Assembly (NCBI GenBank): GCA_014898425.1
Contig: RCSZ01000008.1
Location: 248,001-312,000, forward strand
Direction: 5' to 3'
Origin: Botryotinia globosa
Taxonomy: Eukaryota > Ascomycota > Leotiomycetes > Helotiales > Sclerotiniaceae
Length of the DNA: 64,000 nucleotides
Shown here in pieces: positions 29,001 through 43,509 of the stretch. The notes beneath the pieces are model-generated. The model ran no database searches. It was not told where the DNA came from and worked only from the letters and a program-made list of their open reading frames with translations. Both the position numbers and the translations under genes were made by a program. Position 1 is the first letter of the stretch, and each line of letters opens with the position of its first letter.

Positions 29001-30296
29001 CAATTTGAACTATATTAGATTACAATAGATTTCTTCTTAATTAGCCTAAAAGGATTATCAATATTGAAAAAAATAAAAAATTAATTATCTCAATAAATAA
29101 AATAATCCAAATGATTTTATTAAAATATTCACTAATTCTATAATTAAAGAATTTAATAATTACTAAATACTTCTTTATTTATACAAAAATTTAATTAAAA
29201 ATAAAAGCTTTATTTACTATAATTACTCTATTATTTAGATTTATAAAGAAAATAAGGATTTTTATAATTATATAATTATATTACATTTTTGAGATAACTA
29301 AAAATATAGTATTTAGCATTTATAAAAAAATTTATTGATTATATTTATTATAAAATAGATTACAAATATTATTAAATATAAAAGTAATAGTTTAGTCTGT
29401 AACTATAAATAAAATTATTAGAATATTAATTAAAGAAAAATCTTTAATAATTTCCATAAATTCTTATTAAAAAGCAAAAATAAAAGATTAATTAAATAAA
29501 CTAGAGGTTTATATTTAATAAACAATCTTTAATTCTAATATTGAATATAATTCAAAATAAAACTTTTTTTTTTAATATAAAATTATAAAAGATTTTCTCG
29601 AATTATATATTTTTAGATTTAGAAAATATATTATTTTTAATATTATTTATATTATTAGATTTAATCATCTTTATAAAGATTTGAAAGCTACTAATAAATA
29701 TAATATAAATAAAGAATGGAATATAGATATTGAAAAATATAAAAAGAATAGTAATACCAATAACTACAATAATAATTATAAAATTAATTATAAATTTAAT
29801 AAATTCCTTTATAAATATTATATTAAATATATTTATATAAAATATTATAAAAATATTGAATAATATTATAAAATTTATGATAATTATATATTTGTTTTTT
29901 GTATTATATTTAAAAATATTAAATTACTTTTTAATAATATTTAATATATTTAAAATAATATTTTGATTATAATAATCAATTTCAAAAGGAAAAAGTATTT
30001 GAGTATTCATTTTGTTTTATTTTTCTTTTAATTATATAAAATTAATTGAAATTAAATAAAAATTATAGATTTAATAGATATATAAACCTAGGATTTAATA
30101 ATTATAAAAAATAATCTGGAATTATAATTCTATTATCTAATAATATTATTATAAAAGTAATTATTAAATTAAATAAAAGGATTAATAGAAAATATAAAGA
30201 GTTGATTCTATATAATAAAATCGAAAATACAAAGATATCTCGATTTTGAGATGTTGTATCAATCCGTAGTTATCTTAGTGGTGATATGCATAACCG

Positions 30297-33200
30297 ATAT
30301 AGTAGTAGTAATAGTATTTATCAATATCCAGCGAGTTAGTAGAAAACTAATCCTAGAAACCTTTTAAGGGATATAAAATATATTAAATTATAGATTTAAA
30401 ATAATATTATAAAGAATAAACTGTATATATAAAAACTAAAAGATTTATCCAAATAATTCCTTTTTTTATCAAATAAAATAGAGTTGATAATATTCAAAGA
30501 TTTCAAAAAATCCAATATAATTTTAAAAGGTTAGTAATAGTATATTATAAAACAGTAAATTACTTTCACATTACTTAAAGTCCAATAAATTACTTTTATA
30601 TTACTAAAATTAATATCTTTTCATTTTTGTGCCATTTAGATTCTAATAAAAAAAAACTAGATTCTATAATAGATTCTAATCATATATATATATAGATTCT
30701 ATAGATTGTATAATTTATTATATATTCTATTATTAGAGATTCTATAATTTTATTATATATTCTATTACTATAAATTCTATAGTTTTATTAATAGATTTTA
30801 AATATTCCATTATTTATTTTTAGATTCTAATATATTTTTTATTCCTTTTGAAGGAAAAAAAGAAAAAAAGAAAGAAAGAAAGAGTAATAAGGAATATAGA
30901 ATCTATCATAGAAATATAGAATTTATAATGGGAATATAGAATCTATAATAAAAGTATAAAATCTATAATAATATAATAGAATTTATAATTATATTTGTTT
31001 ATTGAATATTATATTTAAAGTCTTAGAATTTATATATCTATAAACAGAATCTATTATAGAATTTAGCTTTTTTTTTAGAATCTAAATAATATGAAAGTAA
31101 AAAGATATCAATTTTAATAGTATGAAAGTAATTTATTAGACTTTTAGTGGTATCAGAGTAATTTTCTGATTATAAAAACAAACATTTATATAACTAATTA
31201 AAGTTGATATATATATATATATATAGAAAAAGAAATCCCTATTAATTTTTTAATTATTATTTGAATAAAATAAAGGAAAAATAAGGGTTTGATTTTAAAA
31301 AAGAAAGAATAAAGAAAAGAAAAAGAATTGTTTTAATAAAAATAAATATCAAAATAGAATCGAATTATTTCGAGAAATTTGATTAAAACTAATAATTAGA
31401 ATATTAAAAACAAAAAATGATTAAAGTATTTTATTATTAAAATTATTAAAAAAGAAATTATTTAAATTATTTTTTAAATTGAGCTCATAACTTTTAATAA
31501 AGTATTAAATATTCAGAAATCTTTTATTAATTGTAGGAGCATTCTAGATTAATATTTTAATATTTACATTATTTATATTATTATATTTTAAATATATAAT
31601 ACAATATGATATAATATTTTTTTAATAAATCTAATTCTAAAGAAAACTTCAATATGTAAGTAAGATTTTATTTGTTATATATTTTTAATAAAATATATTA
31701 TTATTTTGATTATTGACATTATTTTGAATAACAGTTAAATCTTCTAATTATAATATTAATTTTATTGATAATAGATTTTGAATTAAATTCTGAATACGAA
31801 ATAGATTTATAAGAATCAAAATCAATAAGCTTGTTAATTACTTCATTTATTTTTAATTCTAATATATTTACAGAATTGATGAATTCTAATATTGAAGATT
31901 TATATAATATCTTAATAAATACAAAAAATCCATTATAAGAAATCCAATACATTATTATATAAATTTTAGATTATTGAAACATTATTTGTATAGAATTGTA
32001 AATAATATTAATTATATAAAAGAATTCGAAAATTGTATTTAAAGTTTATATATAATTCAATCACTTTTATGTTAAAAATATAGAAAATAGAATTAATCGT
32101 ATCAAAGTTTATAACTGATTAGTTTTTGTTTTAATAAATTATATCTCCATATCTTACAAATTTTCTTTCATTCTTGATTTATTTAAAATTATTCAAAAAA
32201 AAGATTTATTAAAAAGAATTATAATAATCTTTTTATTAATAATATTTATTAAATTAATTCTATATTTCGAAAAGTATATAGAGATTTTAATATAAATTAT
32301 ATAACAATAAAAAGAAGGGGTTTGAAATATTAAATTTTTATTTTGAAAATCTATTAATAATTAGTTTTTTATTTTTGATAATGAATAGGAATGATATTTA
32401 GTAGATTATAGAGTACAAAATATTTATTATTTGAGTATATATCATAAAATGGAATTTAGTGTTATTTAATATAATATTAATCGAAGGAATGTTTGAATTT
32501 CGAAAGAATATAGTAATAAACATAGTTTTCTATATAGAAAGAATATTTTTAATTATAAAGACAAATGTTTATTTGAAAAAATCGATATATTATTTTATTT
32601 AAAAGTAAATAATAAGATTATGATGAATATATTGAATATAAAATTGTTTTGTTTTATTGATATATTATATTTATAATTTATAAATAATGAAAAAGATAAT
32701 ATAAATAATTGTTACTTTATATAATATTAAAACTAAAGAACTATGAATTATTTTTATAAGGTTATAAATATAATATATAATTACTTTAATTTAGTAATCT
32801 GGATTGCTATATATTATTTAAAGAAAAAATTGTAATAAAATTGTAATAAATTATATTTTTAATTATTTTAGAACTCACATTTTTTTTATAATAATAATTC
32901 ATATTATACTAAGATTCTTATTAATAATATAAAAAAAGATATAATCATCTTTTTTTAATTGAAAATATTATTTTTAATTTTTAAAAAATAAAAACGATTT
33001 TATTATTATTATTTTATTCTATAATCTTTTATAAATTATTTATCAGAACAAAAATATTAGTATCTAGAGATTTAAAAATACAATAAAAATATAAATCGTT
33101 AATATATTTGAAATAGAATTTAATATTTTATAAAATAAGTTTTATTAAATAGAATGAATATAGTATTAAGGAAAGAAAAAAGGTTTGGGATATTCTATAT

Positions 33201-36013
33201 CTTATATTATAATTAAATGAAATCTAATTTTTCTATTTTATTTAAATAAATTAATCAGTGAGAAAAAGGTTTATTAATTTCAAGAAAATTAAAAAATAGT
33301 TTTATTTAATTATTCTTTTTAATAATTATTAATTCAAAAGAGTATTGAAAATCCTCTGAATATTTATAATGATTATAATAATCTTTAGTTTTTAGAAAAA
33401 ATAGGTTTTATATTATAAATGAAATAAACATTAGATCTATAATGGTTTTTTAAATAGAGTTTTTTATATTATAAATTGAGAATTCTATTAATTAACATGA
33501 TTTATATTAATTGATAAACTATAATCTTATTTTAATTTTTAAATAAATGTTATTCAAAATTGTTTATAATAATAAAGCAAACAAATATCTTTTTATATAG
33601 AATTTTAATTTTCTCTATAATATTTCTAATAACAATATTATTAATATATAAAATTAATAATTTTAAGTTAATTTTCAATTTATGTTAATTAATAACTTTA
33701 TAAATCCTTTTATTATTTTGAATTTTATTTATAACGTTTTTTTAATAATTATATTTTATTTGATATGTTATAATATAAAAGATTTAGAATATTAATAAGA
33801 TTTCTTTTTTAAAAATATATTTGTAGAAAGAATCCGAGTAAGTCTTTTTATATTCAAAAATCTATTATGATATTATTTTTTTATTTCTTTTATTAGATTT
33901 ATTAATTATATATATAGCAAAATCAATTATTATTATAAAATTAATAATATATATTTTAATTACTTTTTTATTAATTAAGAATAAGATCGAAAAAATAGAT
34001 TATATTAATTTGAATTAAAACAAAAAATCTATTTAATTCTCATGCCAGGATTTTAGAATAATATTATTCTAATAAATTATATTTAATCCTGAAATAACAA
34101 AATTTGGATTTTGTAATTTGAATTATTATCAAAAGGTTTTTTGATAATAATATTAGTAAAGAAATATTAAAAAATATAAAATTATCAAGAATATTTATAA
34201 AAATCTGGATTATTATTGTTAAATTAATATATAAATTCGAAATCTTTATATTTTAAATTTATATTCTTTGAATAATTAAATATAAATTCTATTATGAAAT
34301 CTAGAATATTCTATCAATATCAATAGAAGTTTTTTTTTGTTTTTAAGACATTTAGTTTATTAAAATTAAATATTAAAAGAAATTGTTTTTCTTTTTTTTG
34401 TAGACTTTTAATAGTAAGAGAATAGATGTTTAAATTATAATTATAAAAACTTTAGAATATTTTTAAATTGGGATTTAATTAGATACAAAAAGGATTTCTA
34501 TCTATTTGTATAAAATAATAATGTATTATATTTACATTTAAAAATGAATATTATAAATATTAAAACTATAAGAATATTGATTATCTTTATCTTTATAAAT
34601 TTAATAATCAAATCAATTATCTTTCATTAAATCTTTTTTATTTGTCAAATAACTTTGAATTTATTTTTAATAGAAAAATAAATATTGTTATTTTATTATT
34701 ATAAAATAATAAGATATTTATTGTAATTAGTTTCAAATAATTTATAATAATTGATATATTAAAGCAATATAATATAATTAATATTAATAAAACCTATATA
34801 ATTTTCTATTTCATTATTATAATAAATATAGAAGAAGATTTATTTATATTATATTGAATTATATTATTTTTAATGATTAGGATTATATTATGAAATAATA
34901 TATTTCTTTTCAATAAATTAAAAGAAATTATTGATGTGTTTTTAAAAAATATTAAAAAATTGATTATTTTAATAAATGAAATAATTTAACTAATTTTATT
35001 GATTAAATTAACTAATTCTATAATAATAATAAATAATAATAAAATGAAGAAGAATTCACTTTAAATATATTTATTATTATTATTATTTTATTATTTAAAT
35101 TTAAAAACGAAATAAGAATTTTGTAATAATATAACTATATTAAACTTTGAAAATATTTCGAATTACAATATTTAATATTTATAAAACTATTCATTAATTA
35201 TATTTATTAAAATATAGATTATAAATATTATCATAAAAAGAAAGCAAGGAATTGATCAAATAAAATAAAATTATATTCTAGATATAACTTTTAATTCTAA
35301 TATTGAATATAAATTAAAATAATATCCCTGTTTTATATAAAGTTATAAAGAGTTTTTTTAATAATAAAATTTGGGGTTTATTAAATGTTATATTAGTTTT
35401 AAAGTTTTTGATATTATTGGATCTTATTATTTTTATAAAGATTTTGAGATGAATAATAAATATAATATAAATAAAAAATTGAATAAAATATCGAAAATTA
35501 CAAAAAGAATGATAATATTTATAAAATTGATCATTAAATTTATAAGTTTCTTTATATATTCTATATTAAAAATGTTTATGTAAAATATTTTAAAAAAGTT
35601 GAATAAAATTATAAAATTGATAGTGATTATATATTTATCTTTAATATTATATTTCAAAATATCAAATTAGTTTTTGATAATATTTAATATACTCAAAATA
35701 ATATTAAAATAGTTTTAATTATAATAATTAATATTAGAAAATAAAAATAAATTAAAAAAATTTAAATTTTATATTCTTCATTTATATACTTAATATTAAT
35801 ATTGATTAGAAATTATAAAGACTTTGGATATTTCAATCTAGAATTTTATGATTAAAAAAGATATTTTCAAATTTAAAATTTATTATCTGATGAAATTATT
35901 ATATAAATAATTACTAAATTCAATAAAAAAATTAAAAGAATATAGGATTTTTTTTATAGATTTCAAAATTGAAATTCAAAAGATATTTCAATTTTTGGTT
36001 ATTGTGTCGATCT
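30297..36013 (-). mobile_element. Copy C of the LINE-like element, divergent, with nested foldback element
   Basis: C has the same termini and gene-free AT-rich body as A and B but is more diverged. The flanks ATATGCATAACCG (30,284-30,296) and ATATATATAACCG (36,014-36,026) match except for one G/A and one C/T, consistent with a 13-bp target duplication altered by RIP. The total is 5.7 kb including a 616-bp foldback insertion at 30,553-31,168. A 77-residue minus-strand open stretch (31,719-31,952) is the longest open frame here; it resembles real coding sequence in composition, but I cannot assign it. N is absent from this copy. Confidence 0.66.
30553..31168. mobile_element. 616-bp foldback/MITE-like DNA element
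   Basis: The element begins CAGTAAATTACTTTCACATT and ends as an imperfect reverse complement closing ...AATTTTCTG, so it has terminal inverted repeats of about 95-100 bp. It is flanked by ATTATAAAA on both sides (30,544-30,552 and 31,169-31,177), a 9-bp target duplication. CAG/CTG termini with an 8-9-bp duplication point to a hAT- or Mutator-type non-autonomous element. The interior is rich in AGATTCTATAA words on the left and their complements on the right, so most of the element could fold back on itself. The arms differ mainly by transitions, so it has been through RIP. Confidence 0.72.
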
Positions 36014-36026
36014 ATATATATAACCG

Positions 36027-38643
36027 TTGTAGTAGTAGTAATAGTATTTATTAATATCCATCAAGCTAGCTTAAGACCAACCCTAAGAACCTCCCAAGGG
36101 GTATAAGGATATATTAAATTATGGATTTATTTAATATTTTAAAAAGCAATTTATATATATAAAGGTTAGAGTTTATTTGAATAATTTCTCCTTCGTTAGT
36201 TGAAATGAAATTAATAATATTTCAGAATTCTAAAAAGCCAGATATAATTATTTAGGAATAAATAAATATAATATTATAAAGATATATATTTATAAAACGT
36301 ATTAATATTAAAAGAAACTTTTATTGTATTCTTTAATTATTATTTAAAAGAAAAAGAAAAAGAAAAAGAAAAAGAAAAAGAAAAAGAAAAAGAAAAAGAA
36401 AAAGAAAAAGAAAAAGAAAAAGAAAAAGAAAAAGAAAAAGAAAAAGAAAAAGAAAAAGAAAAAGAAAAAGAAAAAGAAAAAGAAAAAGAAAAAGAAAAAG
36501 ATATCTTTAGTGGGGGTAGATATTAATATAAAACCAAATAATTCCAAAGAATTCGATTAATATTAATAATTGTGATATTAGAAACAAAAGATAATTAAAA
36601 CCTTTCGCTATTAACAAAGATAAAAGTAAAAGTAATTGTTTGAATTATTTTCTGAATTGAGCTAGTAATTTACAATATAGTATTAAATACTTAGGAATTT
36701 TTTAACAATTATAAGAACATTCCAAATTAATATTTTAATATTAGAATTTCTTATAATATTATATAAAATCTCTATATTCTGTATATATAATTAGAATATA
36801 ATATAACATTTTTCTTAATAAATTTAACTCCAAAAAAAGCTTAATTATATAAACAAAGTTTTATTTATTATAAATGCTTAAAAGAATAAATTATTATTTC
36901 TTTTATCAAAATTGCTTTGTTTGATTATAAAGTTCTTTAATAATAATTTCTATTCTATTAATAATAAATATTAAAATGAATTCTAAATTCCAAATGGATT
37001 TGCAAATTTTAAGATTAATAAATTTATCAATTGTCTTATTTCTTTCAATACTTATATATTCAAGGAATTAGTAAACCCTAATATCAAAAATCTATATAAT
37101 ATTTTGATAAATATAAAAGATTCACTAGGAAAAATTGAATATATTGTTATATAGATATTAGATTACTAAGATATTATTAATATAAAACTATAAACACTAT
37201 TTATTAAATAAAAGAAACCTTAAAGTTTTTTTAAGGTTTATATAAATTTTAATTGCTTTTAAATCGAAAATATACAAAATATTCTTAATCGAATTCGAAT
37301 TAATAGCAATTTGCTTTTCATTTTAATATATTATATATTTGTATTCAATAAGCCTTTTTTTATTAATAATTTATTTAAAATTATTTGAAAAATTGTAATT
37401 TTATTAAAAGAAAAATAAGATTATTATTTTTTGAAGCTAACAATTGGTATTTTCTTATCAATATCTTTTGTTGAATTTATTCAATATTTCGAAAAGAAAT
37501 ATGGAGATTGTAATATAAAGTATATAATATTAAAAAGAATTATCCTTAGATATTAAATTTTGATTTTAGATTTCTATTATTAATTAGTATTTTTATTCCT
37601 AATAATAAATAGAGGTATAATTTAATAAATTATAGAATAAAAGTTATTTATTGATTAGATATATATAATGAATTGAAATTTAGTTTTATTTAATATTATA
37701 TCAATAAATAGAATACTTATATTTCTAAAAAAAAATAACTATTAAAATGATTTTCTAGATTAAAAATATATCTTTAAATATTAAAGCAAATATTTATTTT
37801 AATAAATTGATATATTAATTTATTCGAAAAGAAATAATAAGATTATAGATAATATATTGAATATAAAATAATTTTGTTTTATTATTAAATTATGTTGTAA
37901 TTTTATATATAAAAAAGGGAATAATATAAATAATAATAGTTTTATATAAAGCTAAAATTAGAAAATTATTAATTATCTTTATAAAATTATAGATATAATA
38001 TATTGTTATTCAAATTTTTATAATTTTTATAATAATATATTTTTTAAAGAAGAGTTTTTTATTGAATTAAACTCCAAATTATTTTAAAATAGATTATATT
38101 TTATTTTTGATTATAATAATTAGTATAATAATAAACTTTTTATTAATAATATAAAAAAAAGTATGATTTCTTTTTTTTTTAATAAAATAAATTATTTCAA
38201 ATTTCTTAAAAATAAAAATAATTTTATTATTATTATTTCATTTGAGGATTTTCTTTATATTATTTATTAAGATAAAAATATTAATATTTAGAGATTAAAA
38301 GATTTAATATAAATAAAAATTATTAATATATTCAAAATATATTTTTATATTTTGTAATATAAATTTAATCAAATATAATATATATAGAATTGAAAAAAAA
38401 AGTTTTGTAATATTTTATATATAATTTTGTAATTGAATATAATCAAATTTTTTAAAAAAATTCAAATATATTGATTGATAAAGAAAAAATTAATTAGTTT
38501 TAAAAAAATTAAGAATTAATTTTATTTAATTATTTTTTTTAATAGTTTTTATTTTAGAAATATATTGAAAACATTTTAAATATTTATAATAATTATAATA
38601 ACTTTCAATTTAAAAAAAAAACAGTTTTTATATTATATATAAC
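36027..38643 (-). mobile_element. Copy D of the LINE-like element, left part only
   Basis: D starts with the TAGTAGTAGTAATAG tail immediately right of copy C's duplication. From about 37,590 to 38,640 it is nearly identical to copy A (14,990-16,165), far closer than to B or E. N3 begins at the same host position as N1 in A, so A and D share an N insertion and must be related by duplication, gene conversion or retrotransposition of an N-bearing copy. The expected continuation beyond N3 is missing, and no right-hand target duplication was found. Confidence 0.6.
36347..36500. repeat. (GAAAAA)n hexamer array in copy D
   Basis: About 25 perfect AAAAAG units lie where sister copies A, B, C and E carry only A-rich or AG-rich runs. 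This is an expansion private to copy D. Confidence 0.92.
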
Positions 38644-38882
38644 AAGCTTTTTTTGGTCTTTTAAAGCTAAAAATAATATTAAACTTATTAATACTTTTTA
38701 TAATTATTTTTCATATTTTTCAAAATCTATATTTATATTTATATTATATAGTTTTTAAAATTCTAAAAATAAATAAAATTAATATTTTTATATTTTCTAT
38801 TAAAATGTGAATTTTGAAGCTATTCAGAGATTATAAGCTTTTGAGGTAATGATCTGTGTATTAATCTAGGTGGGATATATTC

Positions 38883-39020
<138 letters not shown>

Positions 39021-39527
39021 TTTTATTAACCTCTAGCTTTTAGCTTATATAAAAGTATTAAAGGTATAATCAAACTTTAAAACTTTAAAACCTTAAAATC
39101 TTATAAATCTTATAAATCTTATAAATCTTATAAATCTTATAAATCTTATAAATCTTATAATTCTTATAATTCTTTTTCTAATTCTTTTTCCAATTCTTTT
39201 TCTAATTCTTTTTTTATTTTTATTTTTAATTATCTTCTTAATTATTTTTCTAATTCTGTTTTTCTAAAAAAATTTCTTCCTTTTTTTCTATCCTTTTTTT
39301 CTTCAATAAATCTAATAAATCTAATCCCTTTTTTCTAATTCTTTTTCCCTTTCTAATTCCTTATCTTTTTTATTATAAATCTAAACCTTTTATTATAAAA
39401 TCAACTAAATAATTAATATATTAATAACAGCTTTTTTTTAATATAAAAATAGTATTATTCAAAAACTATTAATACAAAAAATATAAATATATCAATTAAT
39501 TATATTTTATATATTGTTTAAAATTAT

Positions 39528-39720
39528 TATATTTATTATATTTATTATATTTATTATATTTATTATATTTATTATATTTATTATATTTATTATATTTATT
39601 ATATTTATTATATTTATTATATTTATTATATTTATTATATTTATTATATTTATTATATTTATTATATTTATTATATTTATTATATTTATTATATTTATTA
39701 TATTTATTATATTTATTATA
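39528..39720. repeat. 9-bp minisatellite, unit TTTATTATA
   Basis: About 21 perfect tandem copies of TTTATTATA. In one frame this reads as a repeated Ile-Ile-Phe open frame, which is a by-product of the repeat and not a gene. The homologous place in N1 has only about two units. Confidence 0.93.
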
Positions 39721-41299
39721 GACTCATTATTTATTTAATTATATTTATTATTGATATATTGATTGAATATTGAAGTCTTGAAATAATATATTTTAAGACA
39801 ATAGATTTTGAGGCAACATATTATGTAATCACTCAAACCAATCAAAACTGTATATAACAATAACTTTTCATAATATAATAGTTTTTTAACAATTTTAATT
39901 ATTATATTTATAATCACTAATTATAAAATTATAAAATTAATATTATTGAAAAGCTCTTCTTCGAAGGATTCTGATTACAATATTTAAACTCATTTTATAA
40001 ATTCATTTATCTTTTTTTATTAAATCTCGATTTAATATTATATTATGATATTTTTGTATAGATCTTATGTATTTTCTAGATCAATCAGCTTCCAATTATA
40101 AACCATATTTTAAATCCTATATGTTAGGGATATTTAATACTATTAACTATTATTATTATAAACATAAAAATTAGTAAAATGAAATAGTATAAAGATACAA
40201 AGAGCAATCTACAATTGATTTAAAACAGAAAGTATTAAGATACTATCAATTTGAGATTTTTTGTATCGGTAAGACTTTATACTAAAGGAATAAAATAGAA
40301 GATATAATCTATCATTTTATTCAGACCTAATTAATAATATGAATTGAGAATTGTATTATTATTTATATCAATTTAATTTTTGTATATATAAATAGATTAG
40401 TATTGTTGTATATATAATATTAATTCATTAAAACATAAAAATTACAACAATTATTGTGTATATAATTTTTTTGGTTAATATTAGTTTAATAGATCTGAAG
40501 GTTGTATTATTAGGTTAATTAAATGTGAATTTTATTATAGAATTTAGAATATTATATTAATATTGATAAAAGTTTTATTTAATATTTGAAATATTGAGTT
40601 TATTAAAATTAAATATAAAAAAGATGTTTTTCTCTTTTTTTTGAAAATTCTTAAAGAAATTTTAAATGGAAAAACAAATATTTAAACCAAAATTATAAAA
40701 ATTTAAATGAAACTTTAAATGAAACTTGATTAATAATAAAACGAAATTTAGTTGATTTATATGTAAGAATTATTTCATTAAATTTGTATTTATGAAAGAA
40801 TACTATAGTTATAAAAACATCAAATATCTTTCTTTTTAAAGATTCAATAATTGTATTAGTTATTTCATATAATTTTTTTTAAAATAATTTTAATTTTAAT
40901 TTTAATTTTAATAAAATAGAAATATCAATATTTTTATATTATAAAACAATAGGATATCTCTTGTAATTTATCTCAAATAGAATATAATAGTCAGTATATT
41001 GAGGTAGTATAATATAATTAATACTAATAAATTCTATATTTCTTTTTATTTCACTATTATAATACGTATAAAAAGGAATTTATTTGTACTATATTGGAAT
41101 ATAGTATTCTTAATATTTTACGTTATATTGAAAATCAATATATATATATTCTTTAGATATATTAAAAAAATCGTTAATATTAAAATTGTTTTATTGATAA
41201 ATAAAATAGTTTAAATGTTTTTATTAAAATATTTATTAATTCTATAATTTTAATACCAACTACCATCAGCCCAAATACCTCTTTATATCAAAACTTATT

Positions 41300-41905
41300 A
41301 TTGAAGGTTTACCTCCTTAATATTCTTGTTATCTGCAAGGTATTAGTATTATATACACACGAAAAAAGAGAATTCTCGTTTAATAAGACTCAATTCAAGC
41401 GATTTGATTGGCTTGATTTTCTTAATATTATAACTATAATATAGATTCTTAGAGGTTTTCAACAAAAGTATTCAAATTAGTTGAATAGAAAGAAAACAAA
41501 AGTGATAACTATATATAAAAAACTAAAGATTTTCAAATGATATATTTTTTATATTATTAGTTTTAAAACTAAGGGTTTTCTAAAAGATTGAAGTTTAATT
41601 AGTATAGATATATTTGGAGTTTATATAATCAATTAGAAAAGGATTATATTGAATATAGTGAATCTAAATTTAGTAAAAATTATTTTAATACTATAGCTTT
41701 TGTAATTTAATGATATAATTAATGATTCGAAGTGAAGTAATCCACTAAAATATAAATAAAAATAAAAAATGTGAATAAAAATAAAAAGTTTAAATAAAAT
41801 TAAGAAATCTGAATAAAAAAAGGTAAACCGACTTCGCCTGCAAGCTTTCAATAAAATTTCTTTTTTAGATTTTTATAATTATAAATATAATTATATATTT
41901 CTTTA
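41300..41905 (+). repeat. Left arm of a large inverted repeat
   Basis: This arm matches the reverse complement of about 43,510-44,105 over roughly 600 bp, with differences mainly of transition type. Anchors include GGTAAACCGACTTCGCCTGC at 41,823 against GCAAGCGAAGTTGGTTTATC at 43,571 (complement), and the TTCTTAATATTATAACTATA region. The arms could be two oppositely oriented copies of one element (solo-LTR-like) or the long terminal repeats of a DNA transposon of about 2.8 kb. LINE-like sequence between them favours two separate insertions. Confidence 0.62.
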
Positions 41906-42119
41906 TAATCTATAATATAATTCAAATATCTTTTTACATTGATTGATTTATTAATTAAAAAAATATAATGAAAATAAAATGAATTTCTTTTAGGATTCTT
42001 GTTGATTGGATTATATGAATAGAAAATTAAAGTAACTTGAAAATAATGAAATTTACTAATAAAATAAATGAAAATCAAGCCACTTTTTTAATATTTCAAT
42101 TCAATTTTATAAATTTTTA

Positions 42120-42464
42120 TCCCCTAGACCGCTGGAAATAGGCTCCGAAAGTGGTCCGTGCGATATACCTTGAATAGTAAAGCCTTATTGGATAGAATGT
42201 TTATTTTAATGGATTTTCAGTCACATTTTTCATATTATTAAATCTTGATTTCAAATATTGACTTTTTATAATTTCAAAAAAAAGAAAAGATTGACAATTA
42301 GTATATATTATTATATTAAAAGTTTTAATATAGAAAAAATATTGATTGAATTTTATATCAAAAAATAAATGTAAATATTGGGTTCAATTCAAGGAATCTT
42401 GATAATCTAATTGGTCAATAAGACACTGTAAAGCGACGGAGCCCATTTCCAGCGGTCTAGGGGA
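42120..42464. mobile_element. 345-bp MITE with 28-bp terminal inverted repeats and TA duplication
   Basis: The left terminus starts TCCCCTAGACCGCTGGAAAT and continues for 8 more bases; the right terminus is its reverse complement, with one A/G difference in 28. TA lies on both sides (42,118-42,119 and 42,465-42,466), the duplication expected of Tc1/mariner/pogo-type transposases. The interior is AT-rich and non-coding, so the element is non-autonomous. The termini are GC-rich and unmutated in contrast to everything around them, so it either inserted after RIP had acted or is too short to trigger RIP. Confidence 0.85.
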
Positions 42465-43509
42465 TAATATAAATTTTTAAGAGACTCGCAACTTTAAAAT
42501 ATTAATTATTATTATAAAAGCTTCAAAAAAAGAAATTTTCAAATAATTTGAATTATAGATTATAAAGATTTTTATATTTGAAAATATAATAAAAAGCCAG
42601 TTTTTAATATGAAAATAGATTTCGACTAATAATAGTTAACTAGTACTATACATATTTCATCAATAATAAAAGCTTTATTTACTATTATTATCTTACTATT
42701 GAAATTTATGAATAAAATAAAGATTTTTATAATTATATAGTTATATTAAATTTTCAAAATAATTAAAGATATTTTAACTAATATTTGTAAAACTGTCGAT
42801 TAGTTATATTTATTAAAATTAAAATTTCATTTATAAATATGAATATTATATTTAGAATATTAACTAAAGAATGATTTTTTATTAATTAAAGAAAGATTTT
42901 TTATTATAAAAAGAATAGGAGATTTGTTAAATAAAACAATAGATTTGTATTTTAAAAATAAGTTTTGGTTTTGATATTATTTATAAATTGAAATAAAGTT
43001 TTTTTAATATAAAATTATAATAATTGTTTTTAAATAAGATAAATTAGAGTTTATTAAATATTACATTATTTTTAGGGTTTTAATGTTATTAGATTTTATT
43101 ATTTTTATAAAACCTTTTGAATTAATAATAAATATAACATTAGTAAAGAATTAAATATGAATATTGGAAAATATAAAAAGAATAATAATATTTATCAAAA
43201 TTATAATAATTGCAAGATTAGTTATAAAATTTATAATTTTCTTTATAAATCTTATATTAAAAATATTTATTTTAATATATAGAATTTAAAACAGTTTATA
43301 ACTAGAAGCTAATTGGCCCCAAAAAGTATAAATATCTTATTTAGAAATATCAAAAATTTAGAAAATTTAAAAAATAATAAATCAAAAGTAAAAATTGTAT
43401 AAAATGAAATTAAAAGATATTATAAAATTCTATAAGTTAAAAAGTTTTTTAATAATATAATTTTTATTCCAAAGGCCTGCGAGCCCCCGGACCCCTTGCT
43501 TTTTGAGAA

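Larger units (their letters stand above)
40400..43480 (-). mobile_element. Fragment of the LINE-like family, interrupted by other insertions
   Basis: The stretches around 40,400-41,250 and 42,655-43,470 align with the right half of the LINE-like copies (copy A 18,840-20,450) and look closest to copy C. The part at 41,255-42,650 is inserted DNA that includes the left arm of a large inverted repeat and a MITE. The segment 40,131-40,400 I could not place. Ends and target duplications of this fragment were not found. Confidence 0.45.

Noticed and set aside
36344..36547. Poly-phenylalanine frame on the minus strand
   Set aside because: It is the (GAAAAA)n array read backwards.
39514..39738. 74-residue frame of repeated Ile-Ile-Phe, resembling a membrane protein
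   Set aside because: It is the TTTATTATA minisatellite read in one frame; the hydrophobicity follows from composition.
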